Source of the DNA: UMGS1613 sp045636225
GTDB taxonomy: Bacteria; Bacillota_I; Bacilli_A; RF39; UBA660
NCBI GenBank assembly: GCA_045636225.1
Contig: JAZTXB010000099.1
Span: forward strand, 1 to 5,890
Length of the DNA: 5,890 nucleotides
Direction of reading: 5' to 3'
Shown: positions 4,592-5,890 of the stretch, piece after piece
How positions within the stretch are numbered: position 1 is the stretch's first letter
Layout of the letters: each line of letters begins with the position of its first letter
Notes under the pieces: generated by a model
Told to the model about the DNA's origin: nothing
Database searches by the model: none
The model's input: the letters and a program-made list of their open reading frames with translations, nothing else
Made by a program: the position numbers and the translations under genes

Positions 4592-4654
4592 ACAAATACG
4601 AATTAAATGAATTTTTTGTATTCTCAATTTCACTTATAGATAAATTTAATTTCT
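4592..4654 (-). pseudogene. Out-of-frame C-terminal remnant of the reverse transcriptase
   Basis: Past the stop at 4655 the next frame stays open to a TAA at 4563 inside the direct repeat. It reads KKIKKMKKLNLSISEIENTK followed by NSFNSYLSLSK, which resembles the C-terminal extension of phage-type reverse transcriptases (basic stretch, then a Ser-x-x-Ser-aromatic motif). One extra A in the A7 tract (near 4670) would join it to the frame upstream. Assignment is by recalled family pattern only. Confidence 0.4.
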
Positions 4655-5023
4655 TCATCTTTTTAATTTTTTTCTTTGTCTTTTAATTGTTTCAATGCAA
4701 GGTATACATATAACCTTTCCACTTTTCAATAATTTATATTTCCATTTGCAATATTTAAAACAACTACTTATAGGAATAATAAAACTTTTTTTATAATTTA
4801 TTTTTATCTTTAATAACTTAGATATTTTAATATATTCCCCTATCAAACATTTACTTTCACTATAACTATTAACAAAAAAAATAGTATCATCCATATAACG
4901 ATTTATTATAGTTTTATTTTGAATATAATGATCTAACTTATTAGGTATAATAATTGCTTCTCTTTGAGCTATTTCAACCCCCAATGCAATACCATTGCCT
5001 ATAAATAAATAATCTTCTATTAC
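4655..5023 (-). pseudogene. Reverse transcriptase, C-terminal fragment (palm with YMDD)
   Basis: This fragment continues the gene of 5029-5622 in another frame. Homology resumes at about 5023 with VIEDYLFIGNGIALGVEIAQ; the first possible start is a TTG at 4984 without a ribosome binding site, so it is unlikely to be made alone. It carries motif 4 (ALGVEIAQ, with Ala where related enzymes have Ser before Gln), PNKLDHYI, the catalytic RYMDD followed by TIFF, motif 6 (LLKIKINYKKS) and motif 7 (FKYCKWKYKLLKSGKVI). The active-site YMDD is intact, so inactivation is by frame only. The order GxxxAQ then YMDD, without maturase or endonuclease domains, fits prophage or diversity-generating-retroelement-like enzymes rather than group II introns; the exact class is uncertain. 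Confidence 0.8.
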
Positions 5024-5048
5024 TTTAATTACTCTTTAATTACTCTTT
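5024..5048. repeat. 11-bp tandem duplication breaking the reverse transcriptase frame
   Basis: The unit TTTAATTACTC is present twice exactly (5024-5034 and 5035-5045), followed by a partial TTT. Eleven bases shift the frame by two. Removing one unit joins the two fragments without a stop, reading KRVIK then VIEDYLF. Confidence 0.95.
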
Positions 5049-5622
5049 TATTAATTATATAATTATTATGAATATTATGTATTATTTCATGAGAACAATT
5101 TTCAAAAAATTTAGAAAAATCAACAAGTACAATAAAACCATTTAACCCATTTTTTAAATACCAAGAATATAATTTTTTCTTCAACCTATGTATACTAAAT
5201 TTAAAACCTTTATTTTTTATACTCGCACCATTATCATATATTAAATGTGGCAGATATATTGGCGCAATTATTTCATTAGATAATATTTTATGCACTAATC
5301 TATCTTTAATATGAGGTGCATCTATTTTTCTTGTTTTTCCCCTCTCATTTATAATAAAACTATATGTATCGCATACTTTATAATTACTTGTTTTAATATT
5401 TCTACATATATTTGATACAATAGTAAACTCATGAAGTTTAAAATTTTGAGTAGATTTTTTATATCCTACTCCTTTACAGCATTTATCACCATAATACATT
5501 GCTTTAGAAAAACAAAAAGCCTTATTCAAATCCGCATATTTTCTACTTCTTTCTTCAATTTTTTTTAACCTCTTATTCTTTCTTCTTTCGTACCTTACTT
5601 GTTTTCTTTCTACACTATTCAT
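5029..5622 (-). pseudogene. Reverse transcriptase, N-terminal fragment (fingers and first catalytic Asp)
   Basis: The first 197 codons of an RNA-directed DNA polymerase gene. A basic N-terminus (RKQVRYERRKNKRLKK) is followed by a conserved segment with GVGYKKSTQ (51-59). Then come motif 1 (RGKTRKIDAPHIKDRLVHKI, 94-113), motif 2 (PHLIYDNGASIKNKGFKFS, 125-143) and motif 3/A (GFIVLVDFSKFFENCSHE, 162-179) with catalytic D168. The frame ends after NKRVIKE because of the 11-bp duplication. Without it the protein would be about 318 residues to the stop at 4655. The ATG has a GGAGG ribosome binding site (5632-5628) 5 bases ahead. The YDNGA and DFSKFF patterns are those of reverse transcriptases common in Firmicutes prophages and related to diversity-generating retroelements. 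No template or variable repeat is seen here, so cargo and role remain unknown. Confidence 0.85.
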
Positions 5623-5632
5623 TTATACCTCC

Positions 5633-5656
5633 AAAAAAGAGTTCATTTGAACTCTT
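5633..5656 (-). terminator. Terminator or attenuator directly before the reverse transcriptase ribosome binding site
   Basis: On the minus strand AAGAGTTC (5656-5649) pairs with GAACTCTT (5644-5637) over an AAAT loop, and the T-run extends to 5633. GGAGG starts at the next base. There is no room for a promoter between, so the gene is reached only by readthrough. Confidence 0.8.
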
Positions 5657-5890
5657 AAATTAACGTATAACAGGTACTTCAATATTTTTTTAGTTACATA
5701 GTCTTGTCCATGAAATTTAATCAAATATCCAAATATTAAACCATGCAAAAAGCGTCCGAACAAGAGCATCGTTAATACACTTCAAGATATATAATATCTT
5801 AAGAAAAATCAATCCTTTCTTTTAAAAGCAGTTTAAAGTGTTATATAGAACATCTTTATTTAACCTGTTCTGCTCTTTATACAGAAATCC
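5657..5890. other. Leader region upstream of the reverse transcriptase, no convincing gene
   Basis: On the minus strand a frame open from the right edge ends with TAA at 5824-5822 (22 codons, reading GFLYKEQNRLNKDVLYNTLN and two more residues), possibly the tail of an upstream gene. A 10-bp hairpin with a 3-nt loop and one bulge lies at 5780-5803 without a T-tract. The stretch around 5740-5770 is noticeably richer in G and C than its surroundings. No near-repeat resembling a retroelement template occurs elsewhere in the window. A structured leader or small RNA ending at the 5633-5656 terminator is possible. Confidence 0.35.

Noticed and set aside
5623..5769. 48-codon minus-strand ORF ending directly at the reverse transcriptase start
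   Set aside because: No ribosome binding site precedes the ATG at 5769, and the frame runs through a strong terminator hairpin (5633-5656).
4655..5890. Complete diversity-generating retroelement or retron
   Set aside because: Only a broken reverse transcriptase is present; no template/variable repeat pair, target gene or msr/msd-like element could be identified within the window.
5822..5890. C-terminal tail of an upstream protein gene
   Set aside because: Only 22 open codons reach the window edge, with no recognisable motif; too short to support as a gene.

Overview
This is a very AT-rich window using the standard bacterial code: TGG encodes Trp in several genes and TGA is the stop of gpmI. 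The core genes point to a spore-forming, low-GC Bacillota: a SpoIIIAH-family protein, a near full-length GerE and a two-domain GerM. GerE is typical of the Bacilli side of the phylum, so a Bacilli-related, possibly gut, lineage is my inference; no species can be named.

Layout. Bases 1-2119 read leftward: a truncated membrane-protein gene overlapping gpmI by ATGA, gpmI (cofactor-independent phosphoglycerate mutase), and a small XRE-type regulator. A divergent intergenic region (2120-2227) carries a palindromic operator candidate. Rightward from it run a stand-alone spoIIIAH with its own terminator, gerE behind a sigma-K-like promoter, gerM, and a tRNA-Arg(TCT) with its own promoter and terminator. 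SpoIIIAH and GerM both serve the SpoIIIA-SpoIIQ channel between mother cell and forespore, and GerE acts late in the mother cell, so 2210-4048 is a small sporulation island.

Right of the tRNA the character changes to accessory DNA. Two 40-bp direct repeats with one mismatch (4181-4220 and 4552-4591) bracket what looks like a complete type I toxin-antitoxin module. A 25-residue hydrophobic peptide is encoded leftward, with a strong sigma-A promoter, a Shine-Dalgarno site buried in a 13-bp hairpin, and a 5' end that can pair over 12 nt with the 3' end of its own mRNA. A roughly 112-nt antisense RNA runs rightward from a near-consensus promoter and terminates one base short of the toxin stop codon. 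This module is the most interesting item in the window; I do not recognise the toxin as a named family.

Beyond the second repeat lies a leftward reverse transcriptase gene of the prophage or diversity-generating-retroelement-like kind. It is broken by an exact 11-bp tandem duplication, probably a second time in an A-tract, and its 3' end runs into the direct repeat. A terminator hairpin sits directly in front of its ribosome binding site, and the last 230 bases upstream hold no convincing gene.
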